Source of the DNA: Paragemmobacter kunshanensis
GTDB taxonomy: Bacteria > Pseudomonadota > Alphaproteobacteria > Rhodobacterales > Rhodobacteraceae
Assembly: GCF_011059185.1 (NCBI RefSeq)
Contig: NZ_JAALFE010000004.1
Coordinates: 186,001 to 250,000, forward strand
DNA length: 64,000 nucleotides
Direction: 5' to 3'
Every line of letters begins with the position of its first letter. Position 1 is the stretch's first letter. The position numbers were made by a program, and so were the translations under genes. The notes beneath the pieces were generated by a model. That model was not told the DNA's origin. It saw nothing but the letters and a program-made list of their open reading frames with translations, and searched no databases. Positions 16,287 to 25,865 of the stretch are shown one piece after another.

Positions 16287-17309
16287 TCAGCCCCAGCAGA
16301 GCTCGGTGCCCTTGGTGGTGTCGATCGACGGCACGCCTTCGGCGGGCTTGTCGGTGATCAGCGCCACGCCGGTGTCGAAGAAGGCCTTGCCCGGGGTCGG
16401 CTCCGGCTTCACGCCTTCGTCGGCCCACTTCTTGATCGCTTCCACGCCCAGCGCCGCCATCATCAGCGGGTACTGCTGCGAGGTCGCACCGATCACGCCG
16501 TCCTTGACCGAGGCCACGCCCGGGCAGCCGCCGTCAACCGACACGATCAGCACGTCGTTTTCCTTGCCGATCGCCTTCAGCGCCTGATAGGCACCCACGG
16601 CGGCCGGTTCGTTGATCGTGTGGATCACGTTGATGTCGGGGTTGATCTGCAGAAGGTTCTCCATCGCCTTGCGGCCGCCTTCTTCGTTGCCGTTGGTGAT
16701 GTCGTGGCCGACGATGCGCGGATCATCCTCGTCGCCGATATCGTTGGGGTCCTTCACGTCGATCCCGAAGCCCATCATGAAGCCCTGGTTGCGCAGGACG
16801 TCCACGGTCGGCTCGGACGGGGTCAGGTTCAGGAAGCCGATCTTGGCATTGGCGGCCTCGGCACCCAGCGTGGCGGCAGCCCATGCACCGATCAGCTTGC
16901 CGGCTTCCAGGTTGTCGGTCGCGAAGGTCGCATCGGCGGCATCAGCCGGATCAAGGGGGGTGTCCAGCGCGATGACGACCATGCCGGCCTCTTGCGCCTT
17001 CTTCACCGAATCGACGATCGCCTTGGTGTCCGAGGCGGCGATCAGGATGCCCTTGGCACCGTCGGCGATGCAGGCTTCGATGGCCGCGACCTGGCTGTCA
17101 TGGTCACCGTCCACCTTGCCGGCATAGGATTTCAGGGTCACACCCAGTTCCGCAGCCTTGGCTTCGGCGCCTTCCTTCATCTTGACGAAGAAGGGGTTGG
17201 TGTCGGTCTTGGTGATCAGGCAGGCAGAAACGTCCTGCGCCATGGCCGGAACAGCCGACATCAGGGCAAGCGTGGCAGCGCCCGCAAGGGCCTTAGCTTT
17301 GAATTTCAT
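16287..17309 (-). CDS. frcB: Sugar ABC transporter substrate-binding protein (FrcB-type)
   Basis: A 340-residue periplasmic binding protein of the ribose/xylose (peripla_BP_4) family. A signal peptide covers about residues 1-24 with cleavage after AMA. The mature N-terminus carries [19 protein letters not shown], typical of FrcB proteins, and [13 protein letters not shown] lies near 246-258. The start at 17309 was chosen because GGGAGG stands seven bases upstream; the in-frame upstream ATG would add a five-residue leader. It is the first gene of the operon, divergent from the ROK regulator. Fructose (possibly also mannose or ribose) is inferred from the family. Confidence 0.92.
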   Translation of the reverse strand: MKFKAKALAGAATLALMSAVPAMAQDVSACLITKTDTNPFFVKMKEGAEAKAAELGVTLKSYAGKVDGDHDSQVAAIEACIADGAKGILIAASDTKAIVDSVKKAQEAGMVVIALDTPLDPADAADATFATDNLEAGKLIGAWAAATLGAEAANAKIGFLNLTPSEPTVDVLRNQGFMMGFGIDVKDPNDIGDEDDPRIVGHDITNGNEEGGRKAMENLLQINPDINVIHTINEPAAVGAYQALKAIGKENDVLIVSVDGGCPGVASVKDGVIGATSQQYPLMMAALGVEAIKKWADEGVKPEPTPGKAFFDTGVALITDKPAEGVPSIDTTKGTELCWG

Positions 17310-17413
17310 TGATTTTCCTCCCAAGAAAATCCGGGGGTGCCCCCCCTTTGTGACATGCCGTGAAGGGACATCCCCCCTTGCGACGCAGCCAAGAAAGCCG
17401 ATTCCCGCCCTCG

Positions 17414-17451
17414 CGTCAAGATAATTAAATCACTCTGAATTATTATTGACA
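17414..17451. promoter_or_regulatory. Divergent promoter/operator between frcB and the ROK regulator
   Basis: An AT-rich island in GC-rich DNA holds ATAATT (17421-17426) and its inverted copy AATTAT (17438-17443), which could be a ROK-family operator. TTGACA at 17446-17451 is a -35-like hexamer toward the regulator. TTGACG on the opposite strand (17419-17414) is one toward frcB. The -10 elements are weak, so activation or an alternative spacing is possible. Confidence 0.4.
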
Positions 17452-17515
17452 GGCTGCCGATTCCCCGCGCATCCTCGCCTCAAAACCGGGCAACACACCC
17501 GGAGCGGGAGGAGAC

Positions 17516-18736
17516 GTGCGACCATTGGCCGAGACGATGCCGGATCGTCTGCACCCCGAAGCCACGGGCTTCCGGGGATCGAACCAGTCCGGCATGCGCG
17601 CGCATAACGAAAGGCTCGTCCTTTCCATCCTGCGTCGGCAAGGGCCGCTCGCCAAGTCCGATCTTGCGCGCATGACGGGGCTTTCGGTGCAGACCGTGTC
17701 CGTCATCATGCGCAGCCTCGAACAGGACGGGCTCTTGCTGCGCGGGGAACCGATCCGCGGCCGCATCGGCCAACCCTCCGTCCCGATGTCGCTGGATGCC
17801 GAGGGGGCCTTCTTCATCGGGCTGAAGATCGGCCGCCGGTCTGCCGATCTCATGCTGGTCGATTTCCTCGGCCGGGTCCGCGCCACGCGCCGCCGCGTCT
17901 ATCGCTACCCCACCCCCGGCACGGTCGTGGCCTTCGTCACCGAGGCGCTGCCCGCGGTTCTGGAAAATCTGCCCGCCGCCCTGCGCGACCGCGTCGGCGG
18001 CATCGGCATCGCCATGCCCTTCCAGCTCTGGAACTGGGTGCGCTACATCGGGGCGCCGCAGACGGAAATGGACGCCTGGCGGGATCGCGACATCGCCGCC
18101 GAAATCTCGGCCATCGCGGGCATGCCGGTCCATGTCCAGAACGATGCCACTGCCGCCTGCGGCGCGGAACTGGTCTTCGGAACGGGCGAAAAGCCGAAGG
18201 ACTTTCTCTATTTCTATTTCGGCACCTTCATCGGTGGCGGGCTGGTGCTGAACGGTCAGCTCTTTCCGGGGCGCACCGGCAATGCGGGCGGTGTCGGCCC
18301 CATGCCCGTTCCCGGCCCCGATGGCACGCTGCAACGCCTGTTCGATGTCGCCTCGATGTCGCGCCTGGCCGAAATGATGGAAGCCGCGGGCGAAAGTGCC
18401 GATCACCTTTGGGAACAGCATGCCGAATGGCGCGTCTCCGACCACCTCCTCGATCACTGGATCCAGCATGCCGCCGAAGGACTGGCCTATGCCACCCTCT
18501 CTGCCGCGGCGCTGGTCGAACTGGAAGCCGTGATGATCGACGGATGGATGCCCACGCATGTCCGCGCCGAACTGACCCTTCGCACCGATGCCGCCCTCGG
18601 CCGGCTCGATCTTTCGGGCGTCGAGCGTCCGCAGGTCCGCGAAGGCACCGTCGGCGCCGAAGCCCGCGCCCTCGGTGCTGCCGCCATCCCCCTGGCCCAG
18701 CGCTACCTGATCGACCCGGCAATCCCGCAGGGCTGA
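17516..18736 (+). CDS. ROK family transcriptional regulator
   Basis: A 406-residue ROK repressor. The N-terminal MarR-like winged helix (about residues 25-90) contains GPLAKSDLARMTGLSVQTVS. The sugar-kinase-like domain follows with the glycine-rich GTFIGGGLVLNG near 238-249 and NAGGVGPMP near 258-266. The canonical cysteine zinc cluster of active ROK kinases (CxCGxxGC) is absent, which fits a pure regulator. The GTG start has GGGAGG four bases upstream; ATG at 17537 is an alternative. Divergent placement beside frcB points to sugar-responsive control of the importer. Confidence 0.92.
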   Translation: MRPLAETMPDRLHPEATGFRGSNQSGMRAHNERLVLSILRRQGPLAKSDLARMTGLSVQTVSVIMRSLEQDGLLLRGEPIRGRIGQPSVPMSLDAEGAFFIGLKIGRRSADLMLVDFLGRVRATRRRVYRYPTPGTVVAFVTEALPAVLENLPAALRDRVGGIGIAMPFQLWNWVRYIGAPQTEMDAWRDRDIAAEISAIAGMPVHVQNDATAACGAELVFGTGEKPKDFLYFYFGTFIGGGLVLNGQLFPGRTGNAGGVGPMPVPGPDGTLQRLFDVASMSRLAEMMEAAGESADHLWEQHAEWRVSDHLLDHWIQHAAEGLAYATLSAAALVELEAVMIDGWMPTHVRAELTLRTDAALGRLDLSGVERPQVREGTVGAEARALGAAAIPLAQRYLIDPAIPQG

Positions 18737-18755
18737 TTGTCGCAGTCCGCGAAAA

Positions 18756-18774
18756 TCGGGCCAATCCGGCCCGA
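18756..18774 (+). terminator. Hairpin after the ROK regulator gene
   Basis: TCGGGCC (18756-18762) and GGCCCGA (18768-18774) form a perfect seven-pair stem with loop AATCC, 19 bases after the regulator stop. No T-tract follows on the plus strand. It may mark the transcript end before the antiporter operon; the rest of the 203-bp gap shows no clear promoter. Confidence 0.35.
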
Positions 18775-18939
18775 AATGGCCCGGAAATCCTGCGGTTTCT
18801 GCATCTGCATCTTGATCTGTTCGAACATTCTGCCCAGATGGACAGGGTCCGTCCAAACGAATGGGCTAACCTTCGGGTGGTTCCTGTCGAATAAGAAGAC
18901 TGCGTCGCATACCGGCGCTGAGGGAGAGTTTGTTTTCCG

Positions 18940-21783
18940 ATGACCCTTGCGCTGATTGCCGCCCTGCCCTTCCTCGGAGCCCTGCTTCCGGGCCTTCTCA
19001 TCCGCGCCGGACGCACGGCCTGCGCCACGGTCACGGGATCCGTCACCGCGCTCGCCCTCGCGCTGCTCGCGCTTCAGGCCCCCGCCGTCCTGCGTGGAGA
19101 GGTGGTGCAGACCCGGATCGAATGGCTGCCCTCGCTCGGGCTGAACGCGAATTTCATGCTCGATGGCCTCGGCCTGCTCTTTGCCGGGCTGATCCTCGGG
19201 ATCGGGCTTCTCATCATCCTCTATGCCCGCTTCTATCTTTCGAAGTCGGATCCGATGGGGGTCTTCTACACCTACCTCATGCTCTTTCAGGGCGCTATGG
19301 TGGGGATCGTCCTGTCGGACAACATCCTTCTTCTGCTGATCTTCTGGGAACTTACCTCGCTTTCGTCCTTCCTGCTGATCGGCTACTGGAAACACCTTCC
19401 CGAAGGCCGCCAGGGCGCGCGCATGGCGCTGGCCGTCACCGGCAGCGGCGGGCTTGCCATGATCGCGGGCATGCTGATCCTGGGCAATATCGCTGGCAGC
19501 TATGACCTGTCGGTGATCCTGACGCAGAAAGTCGTGATCCAGGCCTCTGGCTGGTATCTGCCCGCGCTGATCCTGATCCTGCTCGGCGCTTTCACCAAAT
19601 CCGCGCAGTTTCCGTTCCACTTCTGGCTTCCCCATGCGATGGCGGCCCCCACCCCGGTTTCGGCCTACCTGCATTCGGCCACCATGGTGAAGGCCGGCAT
19701 CTTCCTGATGGCCCGCATGTGGCCGGTGCTGGCCGGCACGCCGGAATGGTTCTGGATCGTCACCTCGGCCGGGCTGATCACCATGGTGATCGGGGCCAAG
19801 ATCGCCTTCTTCAAGGACGACCTGAAGGCGCTTCTCGCCTTTTCCACGGTCAGCCATCTTGGCCTGATCACCATGCTGCTGGGTCTTGGCACGGCCAAGG
19901 CGGCAACTGTCGCGATCTTCCACATCATCAACCATGCCACCTTCAAGGCCGCGCTCTTCATGTCGGCGGGGATCGTGGACCATGAGGCGCATACCCGCGA
20001 TCTGCGCCGCCTCGGCGGCCTGCGCCACCTGATGCCCGTCACCTTCACCATCGCGGGCATCGCCGCGCTTTCCATGGCCGGGATCCCGCCCTTCAACGGC
20101 TTCCTGTCGAAAGAGATGATGCTGGAAGAGGCGGCGCATACCGCGCTCGGCCCCGACTGGCTGCTGCCGGTTCTGGCCACGATCGGCGCGCTCTTCTCCG
20201 TCGCCTACAGCTTCCGCTTCCTCGCGCATGGCTTCCTCGGCCCGGTCCGCGACGATTATCCCCACAAACCCCATGATCCGGGCTTCGGCCTCTGGGCCGC
20301 CCCCGCCCTGCTGGCCACCCTTGTCGTGATCATCGGCCTTGCCCCCATGGCCTCGGCGGCCTGGCTGGTGGATGCCGCGGCCTCGGCCGTCACGGGCACC
20401 GCGCAAGAGGTGCATATCAAGCACTGGCACGGCCTCTATTCCCCCGCGCTGTGGATGTCGATCGCGGCCGTGGGCGGCGGCTTTGCCATGCTCGCCGCCT
20501 TCCCGCGGCTGCGCGCCATGTGGGACGGCACCCCCCGACCCGAAGCGAAGGCGATCTTCGACGCCATTGTCGAACCGCTTGCCGCTGGGGCGCGCGCGCT
20601 CACGCAGGCCCTGCACAACGGCTCGCTTACCCGCGCCATCGCCATCGCGACCATCGCCATCACCGCGACGGCGCTCTGGGCCTTCAACAGCGGCACCCAC
20701 AGCCCCGGCACGCGCGAGATGCTGGCCATAACCCCGGTCACCGCCATTGCCTGGGGCCTTCTGATGTTCGCCACGCTGGGCGTCGCGCTGATCCACCGGA
20801 ACCGCCTGCTCTCGCTCATCCTGATCGGGATCATCGGCCTCATCATCTCGCTCGGCTTCGCCTGGCTCTCGGCCCCCGACCTCGCGCTGACCCAGATCAC
20901 GGTCGAGGTTGTCACCGTGGTCTTCATGCTGCTCGCGCTCAACTTCCTGCCCAAGGAGACCCCGCGCGAAAGCAGCCCCGTCCGCCGCATTCGCGATGCC
21001 GTCATCGCAATCGGCGCGGGCGCGGGCATCGCGGGCCTGGCCTATGCGATCATGACCCGCAACTTCGCCTTCCCCTCCATATCGGCCTATCACCTCGAAC
21101 AGTCGAAACCGGGCGCGGGCGGCACCAATGCGGTCAACACCATCATCGTGGATTTCCGCGGCTATGATACCTTCGGCGAAATCATCGTGCTGGGGATCGC
21201 CGCGCTGCTGATCTATGCGCTGGCCGAAGCCCTGCTGAAACCCGGCCCCGCCAATGACGCGCTGCGCGCCATGGCCGCCACGCGGACAGGCCTTGCCGGC
21301 GACCGGCACCCGCTGCTGATGGTGATGGCCACCCGCTTCATCCTGCCTGTCGCCATGATGATCGGTGTCTTCATCTTCCTGCGCGGCCACAACCTGCCCG
21401 GCGGCGGCTTTGTCGCGGGCCTCGTCTTCGCCATCGCCACCGTGATGCAATACATGGCCTCCGGCCTCGGCTGGACAGAGGCGCGCCAGCGCATCGACCA
21501 TCACGCCCTCATCGGCGCGGGGGTCCTGACCGCCGCCGCCGCGGGCGTCGGGTCCTGGCTCTTCGGCGCGCCCTTCCTCGCCTCCAGCTACACCTATGTC
21601 CATCTCTGGCCGCTCGAGGAATTCGAGCTTGCCACCGCCGCCATCTTCGATCTGGGCGTCTTCCTCTGCGTCCTCGGCGCGGTGCTGCTCGCCCTCAACT
21701 CACTCAGCCGTCTGGCCCGCCGCGCCGGCGAAACGGTCAGCGCCGATCCCTATTCCGTGGATCGCCCGGAAGGGGGAAATTGA
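18940..21783 (+). CDS. mrpA: Mrp-type Na+(K+)/H+ antiporter subunit A with fused subunit B domain
   Basis: A 947-residue polytopic protein. Residues about 1-640 form the NuoL-like channel, with DNILLLLIFWELTSLSSFLLIGYW near 127-150 and the proton-path motif KSAQFPFHFWLPHAMAAPTPVSAYLHSATMVKAG near 217-250, including its conserved lysine and histidine. The C-terminal part contains the MrpB module, including the FLRGHNLPGGGFVAG motif near 815-829. No separate mrpB follows, so this is the fused A subunit of group-2 Mrp systems. It is the first gene of the operon, whose members overlap or nearly abut. Confidence 0.95.
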   Translation: MTLALIAALPFLGALLPGLLIRAGRTACATVTGSVTALALALLALQAPAVLRGEVVQTRIEWLPSLGLNANFMLDGLGLLFAGLILGIGLLIILYARFYLSKSDPMGVFYTYLMLFQGAMVGIVLSDNILLLLIFWELTSLSSFLLIGYWKHLPEGRQGARMALAVTGSGGLAMIAGMLILGNIAGSYDLSVILTQKVVIQASGWYLPALILILLGAFTKSAQFPFHFWLPHAMAAPTPVSAYLHSATMVKAGIFLMARMWPVLAGTPEWFWIVTSAGLITMVIGAKIAFFKDDLKALLAFSTVSHLGLITMLLGLGTAKAATVAIFHIINHATFKAALFMSAGIVDHEAHTRDLRRLGGLRHLMPVTFTIAGIAALSMAGIPPFNGFLSKEMMLEEAAHTALGPDWLLPVLATIGALFSVAYSFRFLAHGFLGPVRDDYPHKPHDPGFGLWAAPALLATLVVIIGLAPMASAAWLVDAAASAVTGTAQEVHIKHWHGLYSPALWMSIAAVGGGFAMLAAFPRLRAMWDGTPRPEAKAIFDAIVEPLAAGARALTQALHNGSLTRAIAIATIAITATALWAFNSGTHSPGTREMLAITPVTAIAWGLLMFATLGVALIHRNRLLSLILIGIIGLIISLGFAWLSAPDLALTQITVEVVTVVFMLLALNFLPKETPRESSPVRRIRDAVIAIGAGAGIAGLAYAIMTRNFAFPSISAYHLEQSKPGAGGTNAVNTIIVDFRGYDTFGEIIVLGIAALLIYALAEALLKPGPANDALRAMAATRTGLAGDRHPLLMVMATRFILPVAMMIGVFIFLRGHNLPGGGFVAGLVFAIATVMQYMASGLGWTEARQRIDHHALIGAGVLTAAAAGVGSWLFGAPFLASSYTYVHLWPLEEFELATAAIFDLGVFLCVLGAVLLALNSLSRLARRAGETVSADPYSVDRPEGGN

Positions 21784-21784
21784 C

Positions 21785-22126
21785 ATGGAAGCCCTGATCG
21801 CCATCGCCATCGGCAGCCTTACCGCCAGCGGCGTCTACCTGATGCTGCGCCAGCGCACCTTTCCCGTCATCATCGGGCTGACGCTGCTGTCCTATGCCGT
21901 GAACGTCTTCATCTTCGCCGCGGGCCGCATCGTGCCTGGCCTTCCGGCCATCATCGCCAAGGATGCGGCGGGCTATACCGATCCGCTGCCGCAGGCGCTC
22001 GTCCTCACGGCCATCGTGATCTCCTTCGGGATGACCGCCGTCATAGTGCTGATGGCGCTCGGCTCCTGGCTCGAAGCTGGCCATGACAAGGTCGACATGG
22101 ACGAGGAAGAGGAGACACGCGCATGA
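21785..22126 (+). CDS. mrpC: Mrp antiporter subunit C
   Basis: A 113-residue NuoK-like protein with three membrane segments (about 3-20, 28-48 and 68-95) and an acidic C-terminal tail. The PQALVLTAIVISFG segment near 64-77 is typical of MrpC/MnhC. The start follows one base after the mrpA stop, with AAGGGGG nine bases upstream, and the stop overlaps mrpD by four bases. It forms part of the seven-function, six-gene Mrp complex in the inner membrane. Confidence 0.93.
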   Translation: MEALIAIAIGSLTASGVYLMLRQRTFPVIIGLTLLSYAVNVFIFAAGRIVPGLPAIIAKDAAGYTDPLPQALVLTAIVISFGMTAVIVLMALGSWLEAGHDKVDMDEEEETRA

Positions 22127-23631
22127 TGTCGCACTGGATCATCGCGCCGGTCGTCCTTCCGGCGATCCTCGCACCGCTCATCGTGCTGGTCATGCGCAAC
22201 GACCTGACGCTGCAGCGCATCTTCGGCCTCGCGGGAACCGTGGCGCTGGGGGCCATCGCGGCGGCGCTGCTGATCGCGGCCAGCCACAACCCTCCAGAGG
22301 CCTATCTGCTGGGCAACTGGCCCGCCCCCTTCGGCATCGTCCTCGTGCTGGACAGGCTTTCCGCCATGATGCTGATGCTCACGGCCATCCTTGCGCTTGG
22401 CGTGCAGCTTTACGTCATCTCTACCGATTGGGATGCGCGGGGCCGCCATTTCCACGCGCTCTTCCTGTTTCAGCTGATGGGCCTGAACGGGGCCTTCCTG
22501 ACTGGCGACGCCTTCAACCTCTTCGTCTTCTTCGAAGTGCTTCTCATCGCCTCCTACGGGCTGATGATCCATGGCGCAGGCAAGGACAGGCTGCGCGCCG
22601 GGGTGCAGTATATCGGCTTCAACCTCGTGGCCTCCACGCTGTTCCTCTTCGCGCTGGCCACGGTCTATGCCGTGACCGGCACGCTCAACATGGCCGACAT
22701 CGCCGTCAAGGTCGCGGCCCTGCCCGAAGGGGATGCCGCCCTGATCCGTGCCGCGGCCGTGCTGATGCTTTCGGTCTTCGCGATCAAGGGCGCGCTGGTG
22801 CCGCTGCAATTCTGGCTGCCAGGCACCTATGCCAATGCCCCGGGCCCGGTCGCCGCGCTCTTTGCCATCATGACCAAGGTCGGCGCCTATGCGATCCTGC
22901 GCAGCAGCACGCTCTTCTTCACGCCCGACTCCCCCGCCATCGGCAGCATGATCGGCGATCTGATGCTGCCCGCCGCGCTTGTCACCCTGGCCATCGGGGC
23001 CGTTGGCGTGCTGGGGGCCACCACGCTGCAACGGCTGGCGGCCTTTGCCGGCATCGCCTCCATGGGCACGATCTTCACCGCCTTCTCGGCCTTCACGCCC
23101 GCCGCGACCTCGGCCGCGCTCTATTACCTGATCCATTCCACCCTCGCCACGGCCGCGCTGTTCCTGATCGCCGATCTCGTCACCGACCGCCGCGGCAGCG
23201 CCCGACTGGACGCGCGCCCCCGGATCGCCCAGCAGGGCCTGATCGCCGGACTGTTCTTCGTCGGTGCCATCGCCCTGGCCGGCATGCCGCCGCTGTCGGG
23301 CTTCATCGGGAAACTGCTGGTCCTCGATGCGATGCGCGGCGATGCGCCGCTGATCTGGACGGTGGTGCTGCTGTCCTCGCTTCTGCTGATCCTCGGCTTC
23401 GCGCGCGCCGGATCCGTGCTGTTCTGGAAATCCCACGCAACCGGCGAGGCACCCGAACCCGGCCATGCCTCCGAACCCCTCGCCTTCATCTCGGTCGGGG
23501 CGCTTCTAGCGGCACTTGTCGCGCTCACCATCTTCGCAGGCCCGGTCAAGGACTGGCTCGACCTTACCGCCACGGCCCTGCACCAACCCGCTGGCTATAT
23601 CGCCGCGAACCAGCTTCCGTGGGTGAACTGA
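22123..23631 (+). CDS. mrpD: Mrp antiporter subunit D
   Basis: A 502-residue NuoM/N-like membrane subunit with about 14 hydrophobic segments. FVFFEVLLIASYGLMIHG near residues 133-150 carries the conserved glutamate. The conserved lysine lies in FAIKGALVPLQFWLPGTYANAPGPVAALFAIMTKVG near 222-257. It starts in an ATGA overlap with mrpC. Together with the A subunit it supplies the ion-translocating channels. Confidence 0.95.
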   Translation: MMSHWIIAPVVLPAILAPLIVLVMRNDLTLQRIFGLAGTVALGAIAAALLIAASHNPPEAYLLGNWPAPFGIVLVLDRLSAMMLMLTAILALGVQLYVISTDWDARGRHFHALFLFQLMGLNGAFLTGDAFNLFVFFEVLLIASYGLMIHGAGKDRLRAGVQYIGFNLVASTLFLFALATVYAVTGTLNMADIAVKVAALPEGDAALIRAAAVLMLSVFAIKGALVPLQFWLPGTYANAPGPVAALFAIMTKVGAYAILRSSTLFFTPDSPAIGSMIGDLMLPAALVTLAIGAVGVLGATTLQRLAAFAGIASMGTIFTAFSAFTPAATSAALYYLIHSTLATAALFLIADLVTDRRGSARLDARPRIAQQGLIAGLFFVGAIALAGMPPLSGFIGKLLVLDAMRGDAPLIWTVVLLSSLLLILGFARAGSVLFWKSHATGEAPEPGHASEPLAFISVGALLAALVALTIFAGPVKDWLDLTATALHQPAGYIAANQLPWVN

Positions 23632-23632
23632 C

Positions 23633-24124
23633 ATGCTCCGCCGCCTCTATCCCCACCCCTACCTCTCGCTCTTCCTGGTCCTGACCTGGTTCCTCCTCGT
23701 CAATCAATGGAAGCTGGGCAGCCTTGTCATGGCCGCCTTCCTTGCGACCGTGATCCCCCTGATCACCGCGCCCTACTGGCCCCACCGCCCCCGGCTCAAT
23801 AGCCTGCCCGCGCTTCTTTCCTATGTCCTTCTGGTGGTCTGGGACGTGATCGTCGCCAATGTGCAGGTGGCGAAGATCGTCCTGTTCATGCCGCGCGATC
23901 GCATCCAGTCCGCCTGGATCCGCGTCCCGATCGAGTTGAAATCGCCCGAGGCCATCGCCCTGCTTGCCGGAACCATCACCATGACCCCCGGCACCGTCAC
24001 CGCCGACATGTCCTCCTGCGGGCGCGTCCTGCTGATCCACTCGCTGCATGCGCCCGACCCCGACGCCATCCGCGACGACATCAAGTCGCGCTACGAATCC
24101 CGGCTCAAGAGGATCTTCGAATGA
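23633..24124 (+). CDS. mrpE: Mrp antiporter subunit E
   Basis: A 163-residue protein with two to three N-terminal membrane segments (about 10-30, 33-50 and 60-82) and a cytoplasmic ferredoxin-like C-terminal half. LLAGTITMTPGTVTADM near residues 107-123 is the MrpE signature. It begins one base after the mrpD stop and overlaps mrpF by four bases. Confidence 0.93.
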   Translation: MLRRLYPHPYLSLFLVLTWFLLVNQWKLGSLVMAAFLATVIPLITAPYWPHRPRLNSLPALLSYVLLVVWDVIVANVQVAKIVLFMPRDRIQSAWIRVPIELKSPEAIALLAGTITMTPGTVTADMSSCGRVLLIHSLHAPDPDAIRDDIKSRYESRLKRIFE

Positions 24125-24390
24125 TCACCTACGCCCTTGCCTTCGCGCTCGTCTGTTTCGGCCTCGGCCTGATCCTGAACCTCTGGCGCCTCATCCTCGG
24201 CCCGACGGTGGCCGACCGCGTGCTTGCGCTCGACACGATGGTCGTGAACGTCATCGCCATCATCGTCCTCTACGGCATCCAGACCGGCCTCGGCATCAAC
24301 TTCGAGGCAGCGATGCTCTTTGCCATGACGGGCTTCGTCGGCACCGTCGCCTTCTGCAAATTCCTTCTCAGGGGGAGCGTGATCGAATGA
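24121..24390 (+). CDS. mrpF: Mrp antiporter subunit F
   Basis: An 89-residue three-span membrane protein. The conserved GPTVADRVLALDTM lies near residues 29-42, with an aspartate important in family members, and TGFVGTVAFCKFL is near 73-85. It overlaps both neighbours by ATGA junctions, showing tight translational coupling. Confidence 0.93.
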   Translation: MITYALAFALVCFGLGLILNLWRLILGPTVADRVLALDTMVVNVIAIIVLYGIQTGLGINFEAAMLFAMTGFVGTVAFCKFLLRGSVIE

Positions 24391-24779
24391 CCTTCGCCCT
24401 CGACATCATCCTTTCCATCCTTCTTGTCGTGGGCGGCCTCTTCGGCCTGACCGGCAGCTATGGCCTGATCCGCCTCAAGGACAGGATGCAGCGCCTGCAT
24501 GCCCCGACCAAGGCCTCCACCGTCGGCCTCGGCACCGCGCTGCTCGCCTCCATGTTCCACGGCCTGATGATCGGCACGGGCTTCTCCTGGCAGGAAATCC
24601 TGGTGATGGTCTTCATCTTCGTCACGGCACCGATCACCGCGAACTACCTGTCCAAGGTGCATCTGCAATCACGCCATTTCGACGGCCAGATCCCCAAGAC
24701 CGGCGTCAGCCGCGACTGGTCCACCTTCGACGACGCCCCCGAAGGCCCGGAACCGCAGCTTCCCCAACGGGATTCCTGA
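24387..24779 (+). CDS. mrpG: Mrp antiporter subunit G
   Basis: A 130-residue protein with three membrane segments. GLIRLKDRMQRLHAPTKAST near residues 26-45 is the MrpG/PhaG signature, and FIFVTAPITANYLSKVHLQ lies near 72-90. It has a hydrophilic 35-residue tail. It is the last gene of the Mrp operon, overlapping mrpF by four bases. Confidence 0.93.
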   Translation: MTFALDIILSILLVVGGLFGLTGSYGLIRLKDRMQRLHAPTKASTVGLGTALLASMFHGLMIGTGFSWQEILVMVFIFVTAPITANYLSKVHLQSRHFDGQIPKTGVSRDWSTFDDAPEGPEPQLPQRDS

Positions 24780-24874
24780 CCAAACGGTAAAAAAGAAGCA
24801 GATAGATCGCATCCCCGCCCTTGCGCGGGGCAGCGCCTGCAGGCATCTTCCCCCCGTCCGGAAGGGAGGACCGC

Positions 24875-25861
24875 GTGCAGACACTCACCCCAAGCAAGAC
24901 CCAGCTTCCGCAGGTCGCCCATCCGCGCAATCCCGGCATGCCGCTCGATCTCGACTGGGTCGCCGCCGTGCAGGCGAATACCTCCGCCATCGAACGCCGC
25001 GCCGCCACGCTGGGTGGCCGCCGCTCGGTGAAGAAAGAGTTTCAGGCCGCATGGCTTCTGAAGGCCGTCAGCCTGATCGACCTCACCACCCTCTCGGGTG
25101 ATGATACCTGGGGCCGCGTCGAACGGCTCTGCGCCAAGGCGCGCCAGCCCGTCGCCCCCTGGATGCTGGAAAAACTCGGGATGGAGGGGCTCACCACCGG
25201 CGCGGTCTGCGTCTATCACGACATGGTGGAAACCGCCGTCCGCGCGCTGGAAGGCACGAAAATCCCCGTCGCCGCCGTCTCCACCGGCTTTCCGGCGGGC
25301 CTCTCGCCCTTCGACCTCCGCATCGAGGAAATCCGCCGCTCCGTCGCTGCGGGCGCGCAAGAGATCGACATCGTCATCTCGCGCCGCCACGTCCTGACAG
25401 GCAACTGGCAGGCGCTCTATGACGAGATGCGCGAAATGCGCGATGCCTGCGGGAACGCCCATGTGAAGGCCATCCTCGCCACGGGCGAGCTTGCCACCCT
25501 CCGCAATGTCGCCCGCGCCAGCCTCGTCTGCATGATGGCGGGGGCGGATTTCATCAAGACCTCCACCGGCAAGGAGTCGGTCAACGCCACCCTGCCCGTG
25601 ACACTGACGATGATCCGGGCCATCCGCGACTATCAGGATCGCACGGGGGTGAAGGTCGGCTACAAACCCGCAGGCGGCATCGCCAAGGCCAAGGATGCGC
25701 TTCTATACCTCGCCCTGATGAAGGACGAGTTGGGCCATCCCTGGCTGCAACCCGATCTCTTCCGCTTCGGCGCGTCTTCCCTGCTGGGCGACATCGAACG
25801 CCAACTCGAACATTACCTGACCGGCCACTACTCGGCCGCCAACCGCCATGCGATGGGATAG
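24875..25861 (+). CDS. deoC: Deoxyribose-phosphate aldolase
   Basis: A 328-residue DeoC/LacD-type aldolase that splits 2-deoxyribose 5-phosphate into glyceraldehyde 3-phosphate and acetaldehyde. Residues VKAILATGEL (first lysine) and ADFIKTSTGKESV (Schiff-base lysine) mark the TIM-barrel active site, and KPAGGIAKAKDAL follows. An N-terminal extension of about 70 residues exceeds the short E. coli form and is usual in alphaproteobacteria. The GTG at 24875 has GGGAGGA four bases upstream. Four bases separate it from an aldehyde dehydrogenase that could oxidise the acetaldehyde. Confidence 0.93.
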   Translation: MQTLTPSKTQLPQVAHPRNPGMPLDLDWVAAVQANTSAIERRAATLGGRRSVKKEFQAAWLLKAVSLIDLTTLSGDDTWGRVERLCAKARQPVAPWMLEKLGMEGLTTGAVCVYHDMVETAVRALEGTKIPVAAVSTGFPAGLSPFDLRIEEIRRSVAAGAQEIDIVISRRHVLTGNWQALYDEMREMRDACGNAHVKAILATGELATLRNVARASLVCMMAGADFIKTSTGKESVNATLPVTLTMIRAIRDYQDRTGVKVGYKPAGGIAKAKDALLYLALMKDELGHPWLQPDLFRFGASSLLGDIERQLEHYLTGHYSAANRHAMG

Positions 25862-25865
25862 GACC

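Noticed and set aside
18703-21603. A 966-codon open frame antisense to mrpA
   Set aside because: It is the GC-bias shadow of a gene with clear Mrp motifs. Its translation is rich in D/H/G/R without any domain and has no ribosome binding site.
24820-24838. Short GC hairpin between mrpG and deoC as a terminator
   Set aside because: Only about six pairs with no T-tract; it may be chance in GC-rich sequence.
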